From NCBI GenBank assembly GCA_964478335.1, contig CAYZIC010000007.1, positions 1 through 53,714 on the forward strand: a DNA stretch of 53,714 bases, in the 5' to 3' direction. The notes beneath the pieces were generated by a model. It was not told the origin of the DNA and ran no database searches. It saw only the letters and a program-made list of their open reading frames with translations. Both the position numbers and the translations under genes were made by a program. The first letter of the stretch is position 1; each line of letters begins with the position of its first letter. This DNA is from CAYZIC01 sp964478335. Its GTDB lineage: Bacteria; Verrucomicrobiota; Kiritimatiellia; RFP12; DVOR01. Positions 1 through 7,968 of the stretch are shown one piece after another.

Positions 1-55
1 AACCCTCAACCTCCACCTTGGCAAGGTGGAGCTCTACCAATTGAGCTAAGTTCGC
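1..55 (-). tRNA. tRNA-Gly (GCC), partial at window edge
   Basis: Read on the - strand, a cloverleaf 5' portion starts at 55: acceptor GCGAACT, U8-A9, a D-arm with GCTC/GAGC, and an anticodon stem CCACC/GGTGG enclosing loop TTGCCAA, giving anticodon GCC (glycine). The T-arm and 3' end lie outside the window. A promoter fits directly upstream (TTGCAA at 97-102, TATATT at 74-79). Confidence 0.93.
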
Positions 56-73
56 ATCAATAAAACGGGGTGT

Positions 74-102
74 AATATATCACAGGGTGTCGAAAATTGC
101 AA
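74..102 (-). promoter_or_regulatory. Promoter of the tRNA-Gly
   Basis: On the - strand, TTGCAA (97-102), a 17-nt spacer and TATATT (74-79) place the start about 12 nt before the tRNA 5' end. The spacing matches the other promoters in this window. Confidence 0.7.
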
Positions 103-475
103 GCACAATTTTGTAAAAAGTAAGACTTTTTTGCGAAAAATGGCTATTTTGACCATTTTGCTGGACCTTTGAGGTTTTTTGAGCCTTTTGTGGGAGTGAA
201 AAGTACTTCCACTGCCTGCTCTTTCTCCGCAGGCTCGCAAGACTGTCAGGTTTTTAGCCGCAAAAGGGAGGAGTCTGCACCTCCTAAAACGGGGGGGAAG
301 GCCTTTCGCATCAGCACGATAATCAGGTCAACCATGCCCAAACCCCCTCAAAGGGGCGATTAAAAGGATGATGGTCTACATTCCCGCGGTGCAAGACGCT
401 CCTGTTTACTGTTTACTAGGAGGCTGCGCCTCCTGTCGTTTTATCCACTAAAATCACACAAGCACCTTTTTATCC
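103..475. other. Intergenic stretch with a dispersed-repeat copy
   Basis: I see no credible gene here. The stretch holds a run ending in TTTACTGTTTACTAGG followed by the 15-nt mini-palindrome GGAGGC-TGC-GCCTCC at 419-433. The same module recurs near 11047-11090 and, inverted, near 36066-36100. The short reading frames here have no ribosome binding site. Confidence 0.5.
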
Positions 476-504
476 TTGTCTTTTGGGGGGTGTTTTGCTA
501 TAGT
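476..504 (+). promoter_or_regulatory. Promoter of trmB
   Basis: TTGTCT (476-481), 17-nt spacer, TATAGT (499-504), about 50 nt upstream of the trmB start codon. Confidence 0.75.
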
Positions 505-555
505 GCAATCTGTTTTTGCCGTTGTCACGTCAGCTAAAGAAGTAAGGATCTCATT

Positions 556-1158
556 ATGGACACACCATTGCCCCATGTTTTTGAAGTCGGTATGCAAGAG
601 GAAACGTTTGATTTAACCCAGGTCGTCGCAGACCCAAGCAAACCGCTTGAGATTGAGATCGGTTGCGGGAATGGACGTTTCTTGGCGGCGAATGCGTTGA
701 AGCGGCCAGATGTATCTTTCATTGGCGTGGAGCGAATGATGGAGCGTGTGCGTCGTGTGAGCAAAAAGGCCGAAAAGGGCGAGCTGGCTAATTTGACAGT
801 CCTGCGCGTCGAGGCGGGGCGCTTGGTCGATGAGTTGCTCCCCGCTGAATCGGTCGATGCTTTTTATCTATTCTTCCCGGATCCATGGCCAAAACGTCGC
901 CACCACAAGAATCGTTTTTTCCAACGCGAACGCTGCGACTCGATCTTTAGGACGCTCAAGTCAGATGGCTTGATGCACATTTCGACCGACCATAAAGAGT
1001 ACTTTGATGAGATGTATCTCTACTTGAGAGAGGATGCACGCTTCGTCGAGGTCGAGCCATTGGTGCGTGGTGAGGATGAACAGACCGACTTTGAGAGGCT
1101 CTTTTTGAGCAAGTCACAGCCGATCTATTCATGTGGCTTTAAGAAGGTTGCCCAATAA
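556..1158 (+). CDS. trmB: tRNA (guanine-N7-)-methyltransferase
   Basis: A 200-aa class I SAM-dependent methyltransferase that makes m7G46 in the variable loop of tRNA in the cytoplasm. The SAM-binding motif EIEIGCGNGRF is near residue 35 and is followed by FIGVER. The family signature FPDPWPKRRHHKNRFF lies mid-protein and the STDHKEYFDEM signature in the C-terminal third. Length is typical for TrmB. The ATG at 556 follows an AGGAT ribosome binding site and sits about 50 nt below a TTGTCT-17-TATAGT promoter, so it is probably transcribed alone. Nothing is odd; the assignment is secure from the signatures. Confidence 0.95.
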   Translation: MDTPLPHVFEVGMQEETFDLTQVVADPSKPLEIEIGCGNGRFLAANALKRPDVSFIGVERMMERVRRVSKKAEKGELANLTVLRVEAGRLVDELLPAESVDAFYLFFPDPWPKRRHHKNRFFQRERCDSIFRTLKSDGLMHISTDHKEYFDEMYLYLREDARFVEVEPLVRGEDEQTDFERLFLSKSQPIYSCGFKKVAQ

Positions 1159-1185
1159 AAAAGAGGCACCAGTGTCATTATTCGC

Positions 1186-1214
1186 TTGTATCTTACCAGC
1201 TAAAGGTGTATAGT
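1186..1214 (+). promoter_or_regulatory. Promoter of the nifU-nifS operon
   Basis: TTGTAT (1186-1191), 17-nt spacer, TATAGT (1209-1214), about 65 nt before the nifU start. It makes nifU-nifS a unit separate from trmB. Confidence 0.7.
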
Positions 1215-1279
1215 AATGTGCGAATTTGCTAGAATAGCCGCTAGATATAGGCGGCTGTCATTAAGAAAAGAGGTTATTG

Positions 1280-2125
1280 ATGTGGGATTATACTGATACT
1301 GTGATGGACCATTTCCGTAATCCACGTAATGTGGGTAAGATTGCGAATCCTGATGGCAAGGCGACCGTGGGGTCATTGGCCTGCGGCGATGCGCTGACCT
1401 TTATGTTTAAGCTCGGGCCCGATGGCCGTATCGAGGATGCGAAGTTTCAGACCTTTGGCTGCGCAAGTGCTGTGGCATCATCGTCTGCATTGACCGAGAT
1501 GGTCTTGGGCAAGACGGTAGAGGAGGCCGAGCAGATTACCAATCGCCAAATCGCCGACTACCTCGGCGGCTTACCTGACCAAAAGCTCCACTGCTCAGTC
1601 ATGGGCCGTGAAGCACTCGAGGCTGCGATCCACAACTACCGCACCGGCGAGGAAAATATCGTCAAGGTCCACGAGGATATCGTTTGCAGCTGCTTTGGTA
1701 TCGCTCGCGAAACGATCGAATCGGTCATTAAGGACAACAATTTGACCAACCCAGAGGATGTCAAGAGCTTCTGTAAGGCAGGCTCTGGCTGCGGGATGTG
1801 CATGGATCAGATTGCCGAGATCATGGCAGATGTCCATGCGCGTGAAGCGCAGACTTGTCAAGCAGCTCAGGCCGCGCCGACGACCAAGCTCACCACCCTC
1901 CAAAAGATCAAGCTGATCGAGGAAACCCTCGAGCAGCAAGTGCGCCCTGTCCTCAAAAAGGATGGCGGTGATGTCGAATTGATCGATGTCGAGGGTGACA
2001 CGGTTAAGATTGCCTTTAGAGGTATGTGCGCAGGCTGTCGTAGCGCATCGCTCACACGCGATTCGCTTATCACCGCTAAGCTACGTGAATTTGTAGATCC
2101 GGCGATTAACGTCGTGATGGAGTAG
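1280..2125 (+). CDS. nifU: NifU-type Fe-S cluster scaffold protein (three-domain)
   Basis: A 281-aa scaffold on which Fe-S clusters are built and passed to apoproteins, using sulfur from the adjacent NifS. Domains in order: an IscU-like N-domain with its three cysteines (C35, C61, C105), a BFD-like [2Fe-2S] domain (C136, C138, C171, C174) and a C-terminal NifU/Nfu domain with CxxC at 250-253. This is the full NifU layout rather than the short IscU. No nitrogenase genes are near, so a general Fe-S role is more likely, as in epsilonproteobacteria and some anaerobes. A TTG at 1277 is in frame, but ATG 1280 with upstream AGAGG is the better start. nifS begins 3 nt after the stop, so the two are probably co-translated. 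Confidence 0.93.
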   Translation: MWDYTDTVMDHFRNPRNVGKIANPDGKATVGSLACGDALTFMFKLGPDGRIEDAKFQTFGCASAVASSSALTEMVLGKTVEEAEQITNRQIADYLGGLPDQKLHCSVMGREALEAAIHNYRTGEENIVKVHEDIVCSCFGIARETIESVIKDNNLTNPEDVKSFCKAGSGCGMCMDQIAEIMADVHAREAQTCQAAQAAPTTKLTTLQKIKLIEETLEQQVRPVLKKDGGDVELIDVEGDTVKIAFRGMCAGCRSASLTRDSLITAKLREFVDPAINVVME

Positions 2126-2128
2126 GGC

Positions 2129-3289
2129 ATGAAGACGATTTATTTAGATAACAACGCCACCACCCAGGTGGCTCCCGAAGTCATTGCAGAGATGCAGCCC
2201 TATTTCGAAACCTATTGGGGCAACCCCTCTAGCATGCACCTCTTTGGCGGACAAGTCGCCGACGATATCAAGCGTGCCCGCCAGCAAGTCGCAGACTTTA
2301 TCCACGCAGATCCCAGCGAAATCATCTTTACCTCTTGCGGCACTGAGAGTGACAATATGGCCATCTTTGGTGCTGTTGAGATTATGGGGCCTCAAACGAC
2401 CCTGATCACCTCACGCGTCGAACACCCCGCCGTCCTTGGCCCCTGCTTACGACTCGAGGAGCACGGTCACACCGTAATTCAGATCCCCGTTGATGGTCTT
2501 GGTAATCTTGACATGGATGCCTACCGCAAAGCCCTCGAAACCCCAGGCCCCAAGTTGGTCTCCATTATGTGGGCCAACAACGAGACCGGTGTAGTCTTTC
2601 CCATGGACGAGCTCGCCCGCCTGGCCAAGGCCGCTGGCGCAGTCATTCACACCGATGCCGTGCAATTCGCAGGCAAAGCCGAGATTGACGTTACCCGCAC
2701 CCCTGTCGACATGCTCTCTATTGCCGGCCATAAGATCCATGCACCCAAGGGCATCGCCTTTCTCTACGTGCGTCGAGGCACCAAGGTCAAGCCCTTTATG
2801 ATTGGAGGCCATCAAGAACGCGGCCGCCGCAGTGGCACCGAGAATGTCCCCTACATCATGGGGCTAGCCAAAGCCTGCCAGCTGAGCCACTCCGCCCTGA
2901 CAGACGGCTCCGAAGCTCGCATCGCCCGCCTTCGCGACAAGCTTGAGGTAGGCATCTTGGCTACTTGCTCAGACTCCAGCGTCAATGGCGACACCGCGCA
3001 CCGCGTACCCAATACCTCCAACATCAGCTTCCAGTTTATCGAAGGCGAATCGATCCTCTACCACATGAGCGACCGTGGTATCTGCGCATCCAGCGGATCG
3101 GCCTGTGCAGCAGGCTCATTAGAACCCTCCCACGTGATCCGCGCAATGGGCGTGCCCTTTACCAAAGTGCACGGCTCAATCCGGTTTAGCCTCAGCCGCT
3201 ACACGACTGAAGCCGAAATCGACTACACGCTAGCTGAGCTACCCAAGATCATTCAGACCTTGCGCGACCTCTCGCCATTTGTGGAGTAG
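2129..3289 (+). CDS. nifS: Cysteine desulfurase, NifS/IscS type
   Basis: A 386-aa PLP enzyme that converts cysteine to alanine and passes persulfide sulfur to the NifU scaffold encoded just upstream. Visible features: the N-terminal YLDNNATT motif, H99 in the VEHP motif, NNETG near 150, D176 in HTDAVQ, the PLP lysine K202 in GHKIHAPKG, the RSGTEN motif near 235 and the catalytic cysteine C326 in the group-I signature SSGSAC. Length is normal. The start ATG lies 3 nt downstream of the nifU stop. NifS rather than SufS is chosen because of the NifU partner and the group-I active-site loop. Confidence 0.94.
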   Translation: MKTIYLDNNATTQVAPEVIAEMQPYFETYWGNPSSMHLFGGQVADDIKRARQQVADFIHADPSEIIFTSCGTESDNMAIFGAVEIMGPQTTLITSRVEHPAVLGPCLRLEEHGHTVIQIPVDGLGNLDMDAYRKALETPGPKLVSIMWANNETGVVFPMDELARLAKAAGAVIHTDAVQFAGKAEIDVTRTPVDMLSIAGHKIHAPKGIAFLYVRRGTKVKPFMIGGHQERGRRSGTENVPYIMGLAKACQLSHSALTDGSEARIARLRDKLEVGILATCSDSSVNGDTAHRVPNTSNISFQFIEGESILYHMSDRGICASSGSACAAGSLEPSHVIRAMGVPFTKVHGSIRFSLSRYTTEAEIDYTLAELPKIIQTLRDLSPFVE

Positions 3290-3430
3290 GGGCGGCTCCG
3301 CCACCCCGCAACAGGCAGTTCGCTGCGCTCACGCATCACGTATCAGGCAATACGCAGGGCGACACCGTCGCCCACCAATCGGGAGCGCAGCGACCGCCCC
3401 AAATCCCAAACCCCAAATCCCAACCCCACT
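3290..3430. repeat. Mini-palindrome-rich spacer
   Basis: This 141-nt gap begins with GGGGCGGCTCCGCCACCCC, which folds around GGCGG/CCGCC and could end nifS transcription, although it has no T-run. It also holds GCGACACCGTCGC and an imperfect CCCAAATCCCAAACCCC run. It belongs to the mini-hairpin family seen throughout the intergenic DNA of this window. Confidence 0.5.
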
Positions 3431-4342
3431 ATGATTCGCACCATCGCCTTAATCGGCGCCTTTTTGATTGGGGGGCTTTTTCCAGAGCTCTCCATTCTCA
3501 AAGGCTACATCTCGCTCCTGATCATCTATATGCTCGTGCCCGTCTTTTTGCGGCTCCGCCTCAACAAAGACGCCCTGACCCGCGAGCACCTCAAAGTCCT
3601 CTCCGTCAACCTCACGCTCCCCTTTCTCGTCTGGGCGACCATTCGCGCCGTGATGCATGACGAACACCTCGCCATGGCGGGCTTTTTCATTGCTGCGACC
3701 CCCACCGCCACCGGTGCCTCCGTCATTATGGGGCTCCTGGGCGGTAATGTCTCCTTTGTCGTGACAGGCTTTGTCTTGACCAATCTCGCCACCTCGCTCC
3801 TCTACCCAATTGCCGTACCCCTGATGGCACCAGGCGTGCAAGTCGGCCACCTCGTCATCGAGGTGCTGCTACGCGTACTACTCATCACCGCCGTGCCAGC
3901 GGTGATCGCCTGGGCCATTGCCAAAATCTGGGGCCCCCGCACCGCACTGCGCCTAGGCAATCGACTGACACCATCGACCTTTTATACCTGGATCGCAATT
4001 GTGATTATCGTCGCCGCCACCTCTGTGCAGCTCATGCGCAGCGACGAAAGTGTCGCCATCATCGACTGCGTCCACGTCGCAGTCCTCTCGCTCGTCTTGG
4101 CCACACTCATGTTTGGCATCGGCTTCCTCATCGGATGCCCACGCTACGGCAGAGAGTGTTCACAGATGCTCGGCCAAAAGAATACCTCCTACTCCGTCTA
4201 CATCGCCCTCGCCCTGCACGACCCGATCGTCGTCCTCGGCCCAGCGCTCTATGTCTTTTTCCACAACACATGGAATGGCATCCAGATCGGTCTCGCCGCC
4301 AGAAAGGCACGCATCGCCTATGAAAAAGCCCACCAAGACTGA
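3431..4342 (+). CDS. Bile acid:sodium symporter (SBF/BASS) family carrier
   Basis: A 303-aa integral membrane protein with about nine hydrophobic segments. The core resembles the SBF family: AATPTATGASVIMGLLGGN near residues 98-116 matches the conserved small-residue crossover region, followed by NLATSLLYPIAVPLM. The later segment GQKNTSYSVYIALALHDP corresponds to the second family signature. Members move organic anions, often with Na+; the substrate cannot be read from sequence. The ATG follows no strong ribosome binding site. The nth start lies inside the last 23 nt of this gene, which points to translational coupling. An auxin-efflux-carrier fold relative is the main alternative. Confidence 0.72.
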   Translation: MIRTIALIGAFLIGGLFPELSILKGYISLLIIYMLVPVFLRLRLNKDALTREHLKVLSVNLTLPFLVWATIRAVMHDEHLAMAGFFIAATPTATGASVIMGLLGGNVSFVVTGFVLTNLATSLLYPIAVPLMAPGVQVGHLVIEVLLRVLLITAVPAVIAWAIAKIWGPRTALRLGNRLTPSTFYTWIAIVIIVAATSVQLMRSDESVAIIDCVHVAVLSLVLATLMFGIGFLIGCPRYGRECSQMLGQKNTSYSVYIALALHDPIVVLGPALYVFFHNTWNGIQIGLAARKARIAYEKAHQD

Positions 4343-4994
4343 CCTCTACACCATCGCAGAGATCCTCCAGACGCGTTACCAAAGCGCCCCCGCCCCCATC
4401 ATGGACCTCATTGCCGTCCAAACCCACGACCCCTATCGCATCCTCGTGGGCACAATCCTCTCAGCCCGCACCAAAGACCAAGTCACCGCCCAAGCCTGCG
4501 CCAAACTCTTCGACCTCGCTCCAGACCTCGACCACTTAGCCACCCTGAGCGAAGCGCAAATCGCTCAAGCCATCTACCCCGTTGGCTTTTATCCCACCAA
4601 AGCCAAACACCTCCACCAGCTCCCCGCAGTCATCGCCACCCAATTTGGCGGCAAGATCCCCCAATCACTTGATGCCCTCTGCCAGCTCCCCGGCGTTGGC
4701 CGCAAGACTGCCAACCTCGTCCTCATTCTTGCCTTTAACCTCCCCGGCATCTGCGTCGACACCCACGTGCATCGTATCAATAATCGCCTACAGATCGTCA
4801 CGACAGAGAGCCCCCTCGACACCGAGATGGCTCTCCGCAAAAAGCTCCCCCCCGACCTATGGCAGCTCTGGAATGCCATCTTCGTCAGCTTTGGACAGAC
4901 CCACTGCACCCCACGCAATCCCAAATGCGCCACCTGCCCCCTCCATGCCGCAGGCCTCGCCCCCTGCTGGGATCCGCCCCACACTCAAGACTGA
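4320..4994 (+). CDS. nth: Endonuclease III
   Basis: A 224-aa bifunctional DNA glycosylase/AP lyase that removes oxidised pyrimidines. The helix-hairpin-helix LPGVGRKTA carries the catalytic K129; the second catalytic residue is D147 in VDTHVHRI. Four cysteines for the [4Fe-4S] cluster are C196, C203, C206 and C216. The last spacing is 9 residues instead of the usual 5, so the loop is enlarged. The reading frame is open further upstream (to 4050), but those residues are a shadow of the transporter gene; ATG 4320 gives the normal family length. It overlaps the preceding gene by 23 nt. Confidence 0.92.
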   Translation: MKKPTKTDLYTIAEILQTRYQSAPAPIMDLIAVQTHDPYRILVGTILSARTKDQVTAQACAKLFDLAPDLDHLATLSEAQIAQAIYPVGFYPTKAKHLHQLPAVIATQFGGKIPQSLDALCQLPGVGRKTANLVLILAFNLPGICVDTHVHRINNRLQIVTTESPLDTEMALRKKLPPDLWQLWNAIFVSFGQTHCTPRNPKCATCPLHAAGLAPCWDPPHTQD

Positions 4995-5340
4995 CAGACC
5001 CCTGTTGTCACCTCGCTAGACAGCAATTACGACCTTAAAGGCTTTAGTGGCTGACACCCAGCCCGCCCCCTGGCGAGATCTGCCACCTACGCCAACGCTC
5101 TACCTCCGTCCAGCAGCGCAGCTGCCCAAGTAGAGTGAGCTACGACCATTTAGGCGACACAGTCGCCCCCATTTGCATTCATTTGATGACTCATGCTATA
5201 TACTGGGCTGCTTCGCCACCAATTCGACTTAAACACAGATCTTTTTTTCAAATATACACATTTTGAGCTTGTTATATTCACTAAAATCGACTAGAGTAAT
5301 CTTGTAATCGCAAGGTAATGATCTACGAAAGGTTCCCAAC
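4995..5340. other. Intergenic region without a gene
   Basis: No credible gene. A mini-palindrome GGCGAC-ACA-GTCGCC lies near 5153-5167. A weak promoter-like pair TTGCAT (5173-5178), 18 nt, TATATA (5197-5202) is possible for the next gene. The last 120 nt are AT-rich. Confidence 0.4.
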
Positions 5341-6686
5341 ATGATTAAAAAACTCTTACTTAGTCTCGTGATTGCTTATACAAGCCTGTCTTTTGCTAAC
5401 CTTACTCGTTATGGCGGGAATTTGGGGGGCGAGTCCGTGGGTAATGCACGTGGTGCGCAATGGGATGCAAAAGGCATCTGCTACAAGTGTGCTGGGAGAG
5501 GCTTTGTTGATAATACTGATACGGCATCGATCGCAAGTGCTGTGAGGTGTCCTGCGTGTCAAGGGAAGCACCGACAAAAAGACATCGTTCGGCCGCGTTT
5601 TGGGGTGACGTTTGGTGGTAAAATTAAGTTAGGTAAGACGACCAAGCTCTATGATGATATTGGCTTATTGGTGCAACAACTACCAATGGGACGAAATCCA
5701 TATGCTACCAAGAACGGTTCGCATTAATATCCATTGATTCTCATCGTGTTATTGGATTTTTTGACCGAGTGCGTGGAGACGATGAAGAGGCACTTTTAGC
5801 AAAACATGTGGCAGCACAGAAATCCCTCAAGAATGAATTTTACGTCACGATGGAAACATCATCTTACAAGCCTCCACGTTTGATTGTGGATAAATTAATT
5901 GCGACTTTACCCGAATGTAATCAATCGCTACCGAAAGGCTCCTCGACTTCTTATTATTATCGTTCAAATACAGACCTTATCGTTAGGAGAAATTACCAGC
6001 ATTCGTTGTCTCTATTCTTAGCGGATGATCGTAAGAGTGCTTATTTCATCTTGCTGAATGATCGCTTATTTAAGTTGTCCCAAGAAGAAGCAGAGAAATC
6101 CTTGCCTAAAGTTCGGAAAGAGTTTATTCAGAAGCGCCGCTCAGCCGCCCCCAAAGTCAATGACGACTTTAGAGGGGTTAATTGGGGAGAGACTAGACAG
6201 GCTATTTTAGAAAAAGAAGGCGAACCGATTGAGAGCACCGGGTTTAGTAAATTGGTCTATCCAGAAAGAATGCTGGGTCTAAATGGCGTTAGGGAGTACT
6301 CCTTTCAGCGCGACCTTTTAGTTTCAGGAAAGTACGTATTGCTGATATCGGATCAGTCATATGATCAAGTGCATCGCGTGATTGTTGACGCTTTGTCTAA
6401 AAAATATGGCGAGCCTTATGATTTTGTAGCGGACGAAGAGGACATCTCTACATCTCGTACTGCGATTACGAGTATTACGAATAGCTATTATTATACCTCA
6501 TCAAAAAAGCCATTGGTCGCAAAATGGGAAAACCTAAAGACAAGAATCTCAGTACTTACAGCATCAACCCATATGGTCATCCTCTATCAAAATCTCAAAG
6601 ATCTTGATCAAGAAGAGGACCAACATAGACTAGAGCGTGAAAAAGACAAAGTTGAGGTTAATGACGAATTACTTGATGTCCTTTAG
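5341..6686 (+). pseudogene. Exported zinc-ribbon-like protein of unknown function, frame broken near 5668
   Basis: Two reading frames appear to be one gene. The first (5341-5727, 128 aa) starts with a signal peptide (KKLLLSLVIAYTSLSFA) and has CYKCAGRGF and CPACQGK motifs that resemble the CxxCxGxG zinc-binding repeats of DnaJ. The second frame is open from 5658 to 6686. It reads sensibly upstream of its first GTG (5769) and has an FRGVNWGETRQAIL-type motif found in small exported proteins of unknown function. Adding one T in the TT at 5668-5669 joins them without a stop (GLFGATTTNGTK). So this is either a real -1 frameshift mutation or a missing base in the assembly. The function is not known; the cysteine pairs suggest metal binding outside the cytoplasm. 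Confidence 0.65.
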
Positions 6687-6702
6687 GTACAAGGAGGTCA
6701 CC

Positions 6703-7713
6703 GTGAGTATTAAAGCCATCATCCTGCAGATCTCAATCCTAGCCATTACGATTGCAACAGCAGCCCCCCCACCACTCAATCAACTCCTACAAGATGACTC
6801 CCCATCCTGCGAGTATGCCATTTGCAAGGACCTACAGGCAAAATTCACACGAGACATCGCCATCCCTAAAACACTTCAGACACTCGAGAGACGCTCCAGA
6901 CAAGGCGATGGCCCTAGCCAAATCCTACTAGGGTACTGCTATCAAAATGGCATCGGCGTAACGCAAAATCTCAAAGAAGCAGTCTATTGGTATCAGCAGG
7001 CCATTGATATTAATGAAACTCAAGCCAGTCTACACCTAGGCCTCTGCCACGAAAGAGGCTTAGGCGTACCCAAAGATTACGATCGAGCCAGACTATTGTT
7101 TCAACGAGCCACCGACAAAGGCATTGCAGATGCACAGTTTGCACTAGCAAGATGCTACTTCTTAGGCAGAGGCACCACCCAAGACCCCCAAAAAGGCTTT
7201 GCACACTGCCACGCAGCCGCCCAAAAAGGCTCCCCAACAGCAACCTTCTTCATGGGATACTTTTACATACTCGGCCAATTCACCGCTCGAGACCCCATCA
7301 AAGCATTTAAAATGTTTCATGAAGCAGCCGAGCAAGGACACACCCACGCCCAGTATGCCACCGGATTATGCTATGCGCAAGGACAAGGCTGCCAACAATC
7401 AAAAGAGCAAGCCAGCGCATGGATGCTTAAATCCGCCGAGAAAGGCTACACCCCAGCACAAGCCTGGTATGGCATCTATTGCATCGAGCAAGATAGAAAT
7501 ATCGATGCCGTCAGCTGGCTCAAACTCGCAGCGCATAAAAAAGACCCAGACGCACAGCTCGCTTACGCCTTTTGCTTCCTACAAGCAAGAGGCGTCGACA
7601 GAGACACCTATACCGCACTCAAATGGTGCCGCACCGCAGCGAAAAATGGCAATAAAAGAGCCAAATCCATGCTCCCTTACTTCGCATCCCACTACAAGCA
7701 AAGTTTACGTTGA
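6703..7713 (+). CDS. Exported Sel1-like repeat protein
   Basis: A 336-aa protein made mostly of tandem Sel1-like (TPR-type) repeats of about 36 residues with the AxxGxxxAQ..LGxxYxxGxGV pattern (for example AEQGHTHAQYATGLCYAQGQG). They start near residue 60 and run to the C-terminus. An N-terminal hydrophobic stretch (SIKAIILQISILAITIATAA) looks like a signal peptide. The reading frame extends to 6637, but a strong AAGGAGGT at 6691-6698 placed 4-5 nt before GTG 6703 decides the start. It follows the broken gene by 16 nt and is probably in one transcript with it. Sel1 repeats act as protein-binding scaffolds; no partner can be named. Confidence 0.82.
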   Translation: MSIKAIILQISILAITIATAAPPPLNQLLQDDSPSCEYAICKDLQAKFTRDIAIPKTLQTLERRSRQGDGPSQILLGYCYQNGIGVTQNLKEAVYWYQQAIDINETQASLHLGLCHERGLGVPKDYDRARLLFQRATDKGIADAQFALARCYFLGRGTTQDPQKGFAHCHAAAQKGSPTATFFMGYFYILGQFTARDPIKAFKMFHEAAEQGHTHAQYATGLCYAQGQGCQQSKEQASAWMLKSAEKGYTPAQAWYGIYCIEQDRNIDAVSWLKLAAHKKDPDAQLAYAFCFLQARGVDRDTYTALKWCRTAAKNGNKRAKSMLPYFASHYKQSLR

Positions 7714-7726
7714 GCTCGCCTCCTTC

Positions 7727-7795
7727 CACGCCACTTGCGAGCGTTAGCGAGCCATTCGTGGCTCTTTGCGGCCATTCGATGAATCCTGTCCACTA
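7727..7795 (+). repeat. Dispersed repeat, copy 1 (intergenic)
   Basis: About 68 nt, containing GCGAGCGTTAGCGAGC and TTCGTGGCTCTTTGCGGCC. It matches 11386-11450 at roughly 85 percent of positions by eye, with the second copy lying inside a coding region. Confidence 0.75.
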
Positions 7796-7968
7796 TTTTA
7801 TCCTTGTATTATTTGGTAAAGTATGATAGCTTATCGCACGTAAATGAGCCCGTTAGATACAGATGCTAGACCGAGATGTGCTAGCACGTGGACTGGACTT
7901 GTAATCCTTTGTAAATCAATCGCCTATTTCGATTGGCGGTTAATAGATGTAAGGCAAGAAGGTAGAAG

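Noticed and set aside
5655..5727. Programmed -1 frameshifting in the zinc-ribbon gene
   Set aside because: There is no slippery heptamer or downstream structure in the overlap; a missing base explains it more simply.
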